From contig WFVP01000288.1 in the NCBI GenBank assembly GCA_015491595.1, positions 1-5,271 of the forward strand: DNA of 5,271 bases, written 5' to 3'. This DNA comes from Anaerolineales bacterium (GTDB taxonomy: Bacteria; Chloroflexota; Anaerolineae; Anaerolineales; DRMV01). Positions 1 to 5,271 of this stretch are shown here, in pieces. A program made the translations under genes and the position numbers. Positions within the stretch are counted from its first letter, which is position 1; the number at the start of each line of letters is the position of its first letter. The notes under the pieces were generated by a model. It was not told the DNA's origin, did not search any database, and saw nothing but the letters and a program-made list of their open reading frames with translations.

Positions 1-595
1 GGTGAGGCTTCACCGTGCTCAAGGCCAGGAAGCCCCCGGCCCACCGGTCCCTGCCTCGTTCCAGGGCCCACAGGCTGAGGGCCACCCAGGCGAAGACCCA
101 CACCGCCATCTGCCCCAGGAGCAAAGCCCAGGTCACGGGATACAGGAAGAGCAATCCCACCAAAAAGGCCCCGGCCTGCCATCCCCGGACGGGCCGTTGC
201 CACACCCGCCACACGGCCATGCTCCCCACCAGGAACGCGGCCAGCAGGGTGGCCAACCAGACCGCCTGGGCCCAGGGCCGGGGCATCCAGAGCAGAGGGG
301 CCACAAGGTAAAGGGCGTACAGGGGGTACGAGAAAGCCCGGGGGTCCTCGCCGGAGCGGGCCGGACGGCCGTACGACTCCTGCATCACCCGCGCAGCCAC
401 CTTCCGGTCGTAAGGGGAGCCGCCTTCCCGAAAGAGGACCTGGGCGCCGTGCCAAAGGGGCGCGAAATCCCAAATCGCCAGGGCGCGACGAGAGGTGAAA
501 TCGCGGTGCAGGCCCAGCACCAACATCCCCCAGAGGGCCACAAACAGCACGACCAGGAGACCCCAGGCCTTCCCCACCGGGCTCGGCTGACCCAT
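1..595 (-). CDS. GT87/DUF2029-type polytopic membrane glycosyltransferase, C-terminus beyond the window
   Basis: The frame is open from the ATG at 595-593 to the left edge, giving 198 codons. The start is supported by GAGG seven bases upstream. Residues 10-30 form a first membrane helix. A loop follows containing an Asp-Phe (D43) and, about 20 residues on, SPYD (60-63); GT-C enzymes of this family have their candidate catalytic Asp in this first loop. FSYP at 88-91 resembles the F-x-YPP signature, LLLGQ at 158-162 the conserved Gly-Gln, and the window cuts at TVKP (194-197), which resembles the conserved Lys-Pro. Hydrophobic stretches at about 93-104, 110-130 and 141-178 give further helices. 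Known GT87 members transfer sugars from polyprenyl-phosphate donors on the outer face of the membrane, for example in mycobacterial lipoglycan synthesis. The acceptor here is unknown. About half the usual length is missing. Family assignment is fairly sure, specific substrate not. Confidence 0.75.
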   Translation of the reverse strand, partial: MGQPSPVGKAWGLLVVLFVALWGMLVLGLHRDFTSRRALAIWDFAPLWHGAQVLFREGGSPYDRKVAARVMQESYGRPARSGEDPRAFSYPLYALYLVAPLLWMPRPWAQAVWLATLLAAFLVGSMAVWRVWQRPVRGWQAGAFLVGLLFLYPVTWALLLGQMAVWVFAWVALSLWALERGRDRWAGGFLALSTVKPH

Positions 596-616
596 AGGCC
601 TACCTCGGAGTACAAT
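587..616 (+). promoter_or_regulatory. Candidate sigma-70-type promoter for ylxP
   Basis: TACAAT at 611-616 matches five of six bases of the -10 consensus. CTGACC at 587-592 matches four of six of TTGACA, with an 18-bp spacer. It lies 40 bases before the ylxP start, and its upstream half overlaps the first codons of the divergent membrane-protein gene. The -10 context GAGTACAAT resembles GAGTATAAT before the antiporter gene. This is a consensus match only. Confidence 0.4.
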
Positions 617-656
617 TGAAGAAAATCGCCGGACAACCCCCCTCAGGAGGCCGTCC

Positions 657-941
657 ATGCCCATCGGCGTGCTCTGGCTCCATCTCCATATGCCGGGTAT
701 CCGCTCCCTGAAAGAGAAACGCCGGGCGTTACGGCCCTTGCTGGTTCGCCTGCAGAAGGAGTTCAACGTCTCCGTGGCCGAAATGGATTACATGGAGCAT
801 TACGAACAGGCCCTGGTGGCCTGCGCCCATGTGAGCAACGACGCCAAACACACTCACCGCACCTTGCAAAAAGTCCTGCACTGGGTGGAGACCCATTGGG
901 GTGAAGGGTACGTGGCCGACGAGTCCATCGAAATCATCTGA
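657..941 (+). CDS. ylxP: YlxP/DUF503 family protein
   Basis: This is a complete 94-residue protein of the family's usual size. The start is fixed by AGGAGG at 645-650, six bases before the ATG. Family hallmarks are visible: an N-terminal strand IGVLWLHLHMPG (3-14), SLKEKR (17-22), FNVSVAE (36-42), VSND (59-62) and a closing acidic-hydrophobic ESIEII. The fold is expected to be a small alpha/beta cytoplasmic protein. The biochemical role is not settled. In many Firmicutes the gene lies in the nusA-infB-rbfA translation cluster, which suggests a link to ribosome maturation or RNA. Here it stands alone: the upstream neighbour diverges, the downstream one converges, and a hairpin terminator follows 26 bases after the stop. 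It therefore appears monocistronic. Family assignment is confident; function is inferred from context elsewhere. Confidence 0.9.
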   Translation: MPIGVLWLHLHMPGIRSLKEKRRALRPLLVRLQKEFNVSVAEMDYMEHYEQALVACAHVSNDAKHTHRTLQKVLHWVETHWGEGYVADESIEII

Positions 942-967
942 CATCGCCCCATAACCGGAAAAACAAC

Positions 968-1003
968 CTGAGCATCGGGCGGCTTGTCTCCCCCGATGCT
1001 CGG
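968..1003. terminator. Hairpin terminator between convergent genes, probably bidirectional
   Basis: GAGCATCGGG (970-979) is the exact reverse complement of CCCGATGCTC (992-1001), with a 12-base loop. A G-T pair and a C-G pair extend the stem to 968/1003. On the plus strand a T-rich stretch GTGTTTTCTT follows, suited to stop ylxP transcripts. On the minus strand GTTGTTTTTCC follows, suited to stop the ATPase operon. The T tracts are imperfect, so efficiency in either direction is uncertain. Confidence 0.8.
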
Positions 1004-1030
1004 TGTTTTCTTGGGACGCCAGGTCACGTG

Positions 1031-2041
1031 TTACGCGAACAGGTAATCCGCGGTGCGCTTGAGCATCTCCACCCCGCGAATCTCCGTGTCGAAGAGGGGC
1101 ACCACCGCGCGCACCATGGGGCCGAAGAGCTGCTCGATTTCCTTCATGTAGCGCTGCTGCATGGCCACTCGGTTCTTGACGAAGGCGTCGGCGTCATCGG
1201 GGATGGCCCGGGGGTCCATGTACATGTTCACCACCACACCGCCGATGGGAATCCCGAAGTCGGTGAACCAGTTGATGAAGCGTCGAATCACCGCGATAGG
1301 CAGGGCCTCGGGCAGGGTGACGAAGAAGAAGGCCGTCTTCTCCGGGTCGGTGAGGAGCTTCTTGGCCCGCTCGATGCGCTCCTGGAAGGTCACCAGGTAC
1401 TCCAGGAGGGGGTCCTTCTCCTCCTTGGCCTCCTTGGAGAAGGAGAGCTTGATGCGCAACTTACGGGCCTCTTCCCGGCTCTGAATCATCTTGTTCACCC
1501 ACAGGGTGTACACCGCGGACATGCCCAGCAGGCGTCGAGCGTTGGCCGTGGGCGCGGTGTCGAAGACGTACACGTCGTACTCGCCCTTGAAGATGATTTC
1601 CAGCATGTTCTCGAACATGGCGGATTCTTCGAAGGCCGGGTTCATGGTGGCCGCCTCGATGAACTCCTCGGCCCGCCCCTTGATGTCCGCGTACTTCAGG
1701 AACCAGGAAATCTTCTCCCGGATGTCCTGCTTGGCCCGCTCGATGGTATCCCGGGTGTCGATTTCGTAGGCCCACAGGTTGGGCACGCCCTCCACAGGGG
1801 TGGGCTTGCCGAACACGTCCTGGTCCAACATGCTGGACAGGCTGTGGACCGGGTTCGTGGAGGCCAACAGTACACGATGGCCGCGCTGGGCCAGGCCCAC
1901 CGCGGCCGCACCGGCCATGACCGTCTTCCCCACACCGCCCTTGCCGCCGAAGAAGGTGTACCGCAGGTTGGGATGCTCGTCCAGGAACTGGCGCAGGGTC
2001 TGGGTGATGGTGATGGGGATGTCCAACGTGACCGCGCTCAT
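1031..2041 (-). CDS. ArsA/Get3-like ATPase B, with natural Asn in switch I
   Basis: This 336-residue protein is a single-domain member of the ArsA/Get3 (TRC40) branch of deviant-Walker-A SIMIBI ATPases. The P-loop GGKGGVGKT is at 32-40, with signature Lys34 and P-loop Lys39. The switch I motif, normally STDPAHS/N, reads STNPVHSL at 61-68, so the Asp is Asn63. In yeast Get3 the equivalent D57N mutant binds but does not hydrolyse ATP. The switch II region DTAPTANARRLL (161-172) keeps DTAPT but has Asn where GH is usual. Asn272 (VVVN) fits the adenine-contacting Asn. The C-terminal VPLFDTEIRG and LKRTADYLF are typical of the family. There is no cysteine, so neither the ArsA metalloid site nor the Get3 zinc CXXC is present. 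The start is 2041, overlapping the stop of ATPase A by ATGA, with GGAGAGGTGG just upstream, which implies translational coupling. Annotation as an arsenite pump would be misleading. It is likely cytoplasmic and partnered with A. Confidence 0.9.
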   Translation of the reverse strand: MSAVTLDIPITITQTLRQFLDEHPNLRYTFFGGKGGVGKTVMAGAAAVGLAQRGHRVLLASTNPVHSLSSMLDQDVFGKPTPVEGVPNLWAYEIDTRDTIERAKQDIREKISWFLKYADIKGRAEEFIEAATMNPAFEESAMFENMLEIIFKGEYDVYVFDTAPTANARRLLGMSAVYTLWVNKMIQSREEARKLRIKLSFSKEAKEEKDPLLEYLVTFQERIERAKKLLTDPEKTAFFFVTLPEALPIAVIRRFINWFTDFGIPIGGVVVNMYMDPRAIPDDADAFVKNRVAMQQRYMKEIEQLFGPMVRAVVPLFDTEIRGVEMLKRTADYLFA

Positions 2042-3030
2042 CCTTCCACCTCTCCGAACAGGTATTCCGCCACCCGGGCAATCATGTCCAGCCCGGTGAC
2101 GTCACGCTCCAGTTCGGGGACTTCGGCCAACACCTCGCCGCCGAAGCGCTCCCGAATCTCTTGCAGGTACTTCTGCTGCATGTTGTACCGGTTGCGCAAG
2201 TACGCCGGCGCATTGGGCGCCAGGGCCACGTCCTTAGGAATCACCCGGTTCAACACATAGCCGCTGATGGGCACCTGGAACTTAGCGAACAGGCTTGCCG
2301 CCTTGAGGGTGTCCCGAATCACCATCTCCTCGGGAACCAGGACGAAGAAGAAGGCCGTTTTTTCGTTGTCCGTCAGGATGCGGGAAGAGGTGGTGATGCG
2401 GTCCCGAATGTACTGCAGCTCCTGCAGGATTTTGTCCTCCTCCAGCTCCTTCTCCCGCATCACGTGGGCGGCCATGCGGGCATATTCCTGCATCTCCTCC
2501 CGCAACTTGGTAATCTTCGTAATCCACTGGTCGTACACACTGGCCATGCTCAGGTAGTACAGGGCATGACCCAGGGGAACCAGGTCGTAGATGTAGTAGT
2601 CGTACTCGCCCGCCAGGACGATGTCCACCACCTGGTCGAAGATGGCCGATTCCTCCATAGCCGGCTCCGCCGCCGCGGCCTGGATGTAGGACTCGATTTC
2701 GTCGGGAATGCGGTCGAAGCCGTACATGTCTCGGATTTTCTGGCGAATCTCTTCCTGATACTGGCGGATGTGCGTATCGGCATCGATTTCCTGGGCGTAC
2801 AGGTTGGGCATGATTTCCACCGCGCCCTTGCCGTAAATGTCCTTCTGGAAGATGTCCGACAAGGAAGCCTGAGGATCCACGGAGAAGACCAGAACACGAT
2901 AACCCTGTTTGGCCAGCCAGTAACCGGTGGCCGCGGAAAAGGTGGTCTTGCCCAACCCGCCCTTGCCGCCGTACATGATGTACCGGCGTTCCGGGTTCTC
3001 CTTGAACATACGAGCCAGGGCTGTGGCCAT
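2038..3030 (-). CDS. ArsA/Get3-like ATPase A, with altered switch II
   Basis: This 330-residue paralogue of the downstream ATPase has P-loop GGKGGLGKTT at 21-30 (signature Lys23, P-loop Lys28). Switch I is SVDPQASLSD at 50-59 and keeps the catalytic-type Asp52. The switch II motif DTAPTGH is changed to DLVPLGH (149-155). Asn261 (VLNRV) fits the adenine-contacting Asn, and RNRYNMQQKYLQEI (279-292) with EVPELERDVTG (303-313) are family-like C-terminal elements. A charged, Met-containing helical stretch (about 175-205) occupies the position where Get3 proteins bind clients. No cysteine is present, so no arsenite or zinc site can be proposed. The start at 3030 has GAGGTG five bases upstream. It follows the 90-aa gene by 40 bases and overlaps gene B by four. 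The complementary motif losses in A and B suggest a heterodimer. Substrate unknown; protein targeting or maturation is an inference. Confidence 0.9.
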   Translation of the reverse strand: MATALARMFKENPERRYIMYGGKGGLGKTTFSAATGYWLAKQGYRVLVFSVDPQASLSDIFQKDIYGKGAVEIMPNLYAQEIDADTHIRQYQEEIRQKIRDMYGFDRIPDEIESYIQAAAAEPAMEESAIFDQVVDIVLAGEYDYYIYDLVPLGHALYYLSMASVYDQWITKITKLREEMQEYARMAAHVMREKELEEDKILQELQYIRDRITTSSRILTDNEKTAFFFVLVPEEMVIRDTLKAASLFAKFQVPISGYVLNRVIPKDVALAPNAPAYLRNRYNMQQKYLQEIRERFGGEVLAEVPELERDVTGLDMIARVAEYLFGEVEG

Positions 3031-3070
3031 GGTGTCACCTCACGCCGTTTGGGGTTGAGGGGGGAAAGGA

Positions 3071-3343
3071 TTACGCCAACGCATCCGTCAGGTCCCGCTC
3101 CCGCAACATGCGCCGCTTCCAGGTGGAAATCTGCGGCACCACGTAGGGGAGCAGGCGCAAGGAGTAATAAGGAGGCAGGATGGGCACGCCCAGCATGTCG
3201 CCCATGGTGATGAGGATGAAGAGGTGCTCCATGCTGCCCCGCGTTTTCAAGGCATGTCGGGCCATCTCGTGGGTCGCCATGCCGTAAATGAAATCCAAAA
3301 CGTGCTTCTTCACCTTCTGAAGGAAGCCCTTCTCCTCCGCCAT
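3071..3343 (-). CDS. Small hydrophobic protein leading the ArsA/Get3-like operon, function unknown
   Basis: I do not recognise a named family for this 90-residue protein, though its sequence reads like a conserved one. The start at 3343 is supported by AGGAGG (minus strand, 3355-3350) six bases upstream. Residues 1-36 are basic and probably helical (KKH at 12-14; THEMARHALKTRG at 24-36). Residues 38-71 are hydrophobic with two prolines in the middle (MEHLFILITMGDMLGVPILP, then YYSLRLLPYVVP). They could form a membrane hairpin, a re-entrant segment or a buried helix pair. The tail is charged (TWKRRMLRERD). There is no signal peptide and no cysteine. It is the first gene of an operon with two ArsA/Get3-like ATPases. 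It could be their membrane receptor, adaptor or client; this is inferred from position and hydrophobicity only. Confidence 0.8.
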   Translation of the reverse strand: MAEEKGFLQKVKKHVLDFIYGMATHEMARHALKTRGSMEHLFILITMGDMLGVPILPPYYSLRLLPYVVPQISTWKRRMLRERDLTDALA

Positions 3344-3496
3344 GCTCCGCCTCCTGCACCAATGGGCGTTGTTTCCTCTATTCTAACCCCAAACCCCGGA
3401 AAAGGATGCTCTTTTGCAAGAAAATTCAGATTTGTCCCCCGGCCCCGAGGGCGTGCAGCGGGCCGAGTATAATGCAAGGGAAAGGAGCCGCGCCCC
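3344..3496. promoter_or_regulatory. Divergent control region between ATPase operon and antiporter
   Basis: This 153-bp gap must hold the promoters of both units. Toward the antiporter, a perfect TATAAT lies at 3468-3473, ending 23 bases before the ATG, but I see no good -35 box at 16-18 bases. AAGGAG at 3482-3487 is the ribosome site, nine bases before the ATG. Toward the operon, TAGAAT (minus strand, 3385-3380) is a possible -10, also without a clear -35. A short inverted repeat, AAAAG (3400-3404) with CTTTT (3411-3415), and the palindrome TTGCAA (3414-3419) lie between the two boxes and could be a shared operator. I see no riboswitch, tRNA or small gene here. Confidence 0.5.
3468..3473 (+). 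promoter_or_regulatory. -10 box (TATAAT) for the antiporter gene
   Basis: This is an exact match to the sigma-70-type -10 consensus in a GC-rich background, correctly placed for a leader of about 17 bases. The lack of a recognisable -35 suggests either activator dependence or a lineage-specific -35. The local context GAGTATAATGCAAG shares 12 of 16 positions with the box before ylxP. Confidence 0.5.
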
Positions 3497-5271
3497 ATGG
3501 AAGAGCTCAACCTCATCCTGGTCGAAGAAGCCGTCATCGCCCTTTTCCTGGTGGCCACCCTGGTGGGCATCCTGGCCAAGAAGTTGCGCATGCCCTACAC
3601 CCTGGGTCTGGTCCTCATCGGCCTGGGGTTGAGCCTGCTCATCCACATCGAAGTCCCCCTCACCTCGGACCTCATCCTGGCCCTGCTGGTCCCGCCCCTG
3701 GTCTTCGAGGCCGCCTTTCACCTCCGGGCGGAGGACGTGGTCCGGGACGCCCTGCCTATCCTCGTCCTAGCCGTGCCCGGCGTGGTCCTCACCATGCTCA
3801 TCGTGGGCTTCCTGGTGTACTACGGCGCGGGACTGGACCTGGGACCGGCCATGCTCTTTGGCGCCCTGGTGGCGGCCACGGACCCGGTGGCTGTGGTGGC
3901 CCTGTTCCGGGCGCTGGGGGTCCCCAAACGCCTCCAGGTCCTCCTGGAAGGCGAAAGCCTGATGAACGACGGGACGGCCATCGTGGTCTTCCACCTGGTG
4001 CTGGGCGTGCTGGCCACAGGGGCCTTCGACTTGCTGGCCAGCCTGACGGACTTCCTGCGGGTGGCCGGGGGAGGCTTCCTGGTCGGACTGGCTCTGGGGG
4101 GCATCACCTCGGCCCTGATTGCCCGGGTGGACGACCATCTCATCGAAACGGCCCTCACGGTGGTGCTGGCCTACGGGGCCTATCTGGTGGCCGAGCAATT
4201 CCACGTGAGCGGCGTGCTGGCCGTGGTGGCGGCGGGTCTGGTCAACGGCAACATCGGCCCGCGCGGGATGAAGCCCACCACCCGCATCGTGGTGCGGAAC
4301 TTCTGGGACTTCGCCGCCTTCGTGGCCAACTCCTTCGTCTTCCTCCTCATCGGTTTCCAGGTGAACCTGCCGGCCATCCAGGAGCACATCCCCCTGATTC
4401 TCTGGGCCATCCTGGCCGTGCTGGTGGCCCGGGTGGTGGACGTGTACGGCCTGACCTGGGTGGGGGACCCCATCCCCTGGCGGTGGCGTCACGTGCTGTT
4501 TTGGGGCGGCCTGCGGGGCGCCATCTCCCTGGCTCTGGCCCTGGGCATCCCGCCCGCGCTGGGCGCCCTGCGGGAGCAGCTCCAGGTCATGGCCTTTGGA
4601 GTGGTCCTCTTCACCCTGCTGGCCCAGGGCAGCACCATCGGCATCCTCCTTCGCCGCCTGGGCCTGACCCAACACGACCGGGTGAAACAGGAATACGACC
4701 GTTACCGGGCCCGGGCCATCGCCACCCGGGCTTCCTTGGACTATCTGGAACGGCTGTATCGCCAGGGACTCATCTCCGAGGCCACCCGCAAGAGCCTGCA
4801 CACCATGCTTCAGGCCCGCCTGAGCGAGTTGCAACACGCCCTGCGCCAGCTCATCCGCGTCCATCCCCACCTGCACGCGGAAGAGCTGCAGGACGCCCGG
4901 CTGGAGATTCTGCGGGCCCAACGCACCGTGCTGCAAGAACTGGTGCAGTCCGGCGCCATCGGGGAAGAGGTCTACGAGGAACTGGTGGGGGAAATCGATG
5001 CCGCGCTGGAAGAGGCCGTGCCGGTCTGGCCCGGCCTGGTGTTGCGGCGCTCCCCCGAGGCCCCGCCCATTCGCCACATCACCTTCGCCGTGATTCACGA
5101 ACGGGACCGGGAATCGGCCTTCTCGGCCCTCAACCAGCTGGCCGTCCCCTTCACCGCCTTTCCGTCGGTGGGCGGCTATCTCAAACGGCGTAACATCACC
5201 CTGCTCATCGGCCTGCCCGATGGCCAGCTGACCGACGTCATCGAAGCCCTGCGCAAGAGCTGTCTCTTATA
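3497..5271 (+). CDS. CPA1-type Na+/H+ antiporter with C-terminal DarA/PstA-like (cyclic-di-AMP receptor) domain, 3' end cut
   Basis: The frame is open from ATG 3497 (AAGGAG nine bases upstream) to the edge, 591 codons. Residues 1 to about 387 form the antiporter core with roughly 12 hydrophobic helices. TDPVAV places the ion-binding Asp at 129. EGESLMNDGTA (151-161) has the Asn157-Asp158 pair of electroneutral CPA1 exchangers. NSFVFLLIG (278-286) and WGGLRGAISLALAL (336-349, Arg340) are CPA1 hallmarks. Residues about 390-510 are a charged, helix-rich cytoplasmic linker. From about 527 the sequence changes to a ferredoxin-like pattern: HITFAVIHERD (527-537), then VGGYLKRRNITLLIG (558-572) and LTDVIEALRKSC (578-589). 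This matches the first two thirds of DarA/PstA, whose hallmark is GGFL-x-x-GNTTLL-x-G. The protein likely exchanges Na+ or K+ for H+ at the cytoplasmic membrane under nucleotide control. The last four residues may derive from adapter sequence. Antiporter identity is very sure; the DarA-like call is good but the domain is incomplete. Confidence 0.92.
   Translation, partial: MEELNLILVEEAVIALFLVATLVGILAKKLRMPYTLGLVLIGLGLSLLIHIEVPLTSDLILALLVPPLVFEAAFHLRAEDVVRDALPILVLAVPGVVLTMLIVGFLVYYGAGLDLGPAMLFGALVAATDPVAVVALFRALGVPKRLQVLLEGESLMNDGTAIVVFHLVLGVLATGAFDLLASLTDFLRVAGGGFLVGLALGGITSALIARVDDHLIETALTVVLAYGAYLVAEQFHVSGVLAVVAAGLVNGNIGPRGMKPTTRIVVRNFWDFAAFVANSFVFLLIGFQVNLPAIQEHIPLILWAILAVLVARVVDVYGLTWVGDPIPWRWRHVLFWGGLRGAISLALALGIPPALGALREQLQVMAFGVVLFTLLAQGSTIGILLRRLGLTQHDRVKQEYDRYRARAIATRASLDYLERLYRQGLISEATRKSLHTMLQARLSELQHALRQLIRVHPHLHAEELQDARLEILRAQRTVLQELVQSGAIGEEVYEELVGEIDAALEEAVPVWPGLVLRRSPEAPPIRHITFAVIHERDRESAFSALNQLAVPFTAFPSVGGYLKRRNITLLIGLPDGQLTDVIEALRKSCLL
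5260..5271 (+). other. Probable Nextera/Tn5 mosaic-end adapter remnant at the sequence end
   Basis: The final 12 bases, CTGTCTCTTATA, are identical to the start of the Tn5 mosaic-end read-through CTGTCTCTTATACACATCT used in tagmentation libraries. A chance match to a preset 12-mer at the exact end is about one in 17 million. Genomic sequence should be trusted only to about 5259. Confidence 0.88.

Noticed and set aside
2..619. A 205-codon plus-strand open frame at the left end
   Set aside because: It is rich in Pro, His, Gly and Gln and lies opposite the GT87-type gene, which has a ribosome site and coherent membrane helices on the minus strand.
385..636. An 83-codon minus-strand open frame starting upstream of the GT87-type gene
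   Set aside because: It reads a different frame from the 198-codon membrane protein and shows no motif; the ATG at 595 has the better ribosome site and family-like product.
1028..2260. A 410-codon open frame on the plus strand opposite both ATPase genes, rich in His, Val, Gly and Leu
   Set aside because: It lies antisense to strongly recognisable ATPase genes, has low-complexity His/Gly composition and no family resemblance. Long antisense frames are expected in GC-rich DNA.
1031..3030. Arsenic resistance operon
   Set aside because: The ATPases have no cysteines for metalloid binding and there is no arsB, arsR, arsC or arsD in the window.
2161..3210. A 349-codon plus-strand open frame opposite ATPase A and the 90-aa gene
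   Set aside because: It is a codon-bias shadow of the minus-strand genes, spans two genes and their spacer, and has no recognisable motif.
3767..5098. A 443-codon minus-strand open frame opposite the antiporter, rich in His, Gln and Gly
   Set aside because: It is antisense to the antiporter, has a biased composition and no domain signature.
3406..5193. A 595-codon plus-strand open frame made mainly of Gly, Pro, Arg and His
   Set aside because: It is out of frame with the antiporter, whose product has full CPA1 motifs from 3497 onward. The composition is typical of a shifted reading of GC-rich coding sequence.
1..5271. CRISPR array, tRNA, rRNA, insertion sequence or phage genes
   Set aside because: I saw no regularly spaced repeats, no tRNA-like cloverleaf, no transposase motif and no terminal inverted repeats. 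The only transposon-like sequence is the adapter remnant at the right end.

Overview
The window looks like a bacterial chromosomal fragment of high GC content (roughly 60-65 % by eye) from an uncultivated or thermophilic lineage. The gene styles fit Chloroflexota (Anaerolineae-like): a GT87/DUF2029 membrane protein, a lone YlxP/DUF503 gene, paired cysteine-free ArsA/Get3-like ATPases and an antiporter with a DarA-like tail. This placement is an inference from protein character, not a phylogenetic result. Both ends cut through genes. The right end carries 12 bases identical to the Nextera/Tn5 mosaic-end adapter, so the window probably ends at a contig edge.

Layout, left to right. (1) Positions 1-595, minus strand: N-terminal 198 codons of a polytopic GT87/DUF2029-type glycosyltransferase, running off the left edge. 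(2) A 61-bp divergent gap with a candidate promoter for the next gene. (3) 657-941, plus strand: YlxP/DUF503, 94 aa. (4) A hairpin at 968-1003 that can terminate transcription from both sides, between convergent genes. (5) A three-gene minus-strand operon read from 3343 down to 1031: a 90-aa hydrophobic protein of unknown function, then ArsA/Get3-like ATPase A (330 aa), then ArsA/Get3-like ATPase B (336 aa). A and B overlap by ATGA. (6) A 153-bp divergent regulatory gap with a perfect TATAAT box. (7) 3497 to the right edge, plus strand: a CPA1-type Na+/H+ antiporter with a helical cytoplasmic linker and the beginning of a DarA/PstA-like (cyclic-di-AMP receptor, PF06153-type) domain.

Two systems stand out. 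First, the two ATPases carry complementary changes in their switch motifs. A keeps the switch I Asp (VDPQAS) but has DLVPLGH in place of DTAPTGH. B keeps DTAPT but has Asn in place of the switch I Asp (STNPVHS), the same substitution used in the laboratory hydrolysis-dead Get3 D57N. Neither protein contains any cysteine, which argues against arsenite export and suggests an obligate heterodimeric Get3-like machine, possibly acting with the small hydrophobic protein. Second, the antiporter appears to carry its own cyclic-di-AMP sensor of the PII-like DarA class, which would couple ion/pH homeostasis directly to the second messenger. The two transcription units diverge from one intergenic region, so shared control is possible but unproven.
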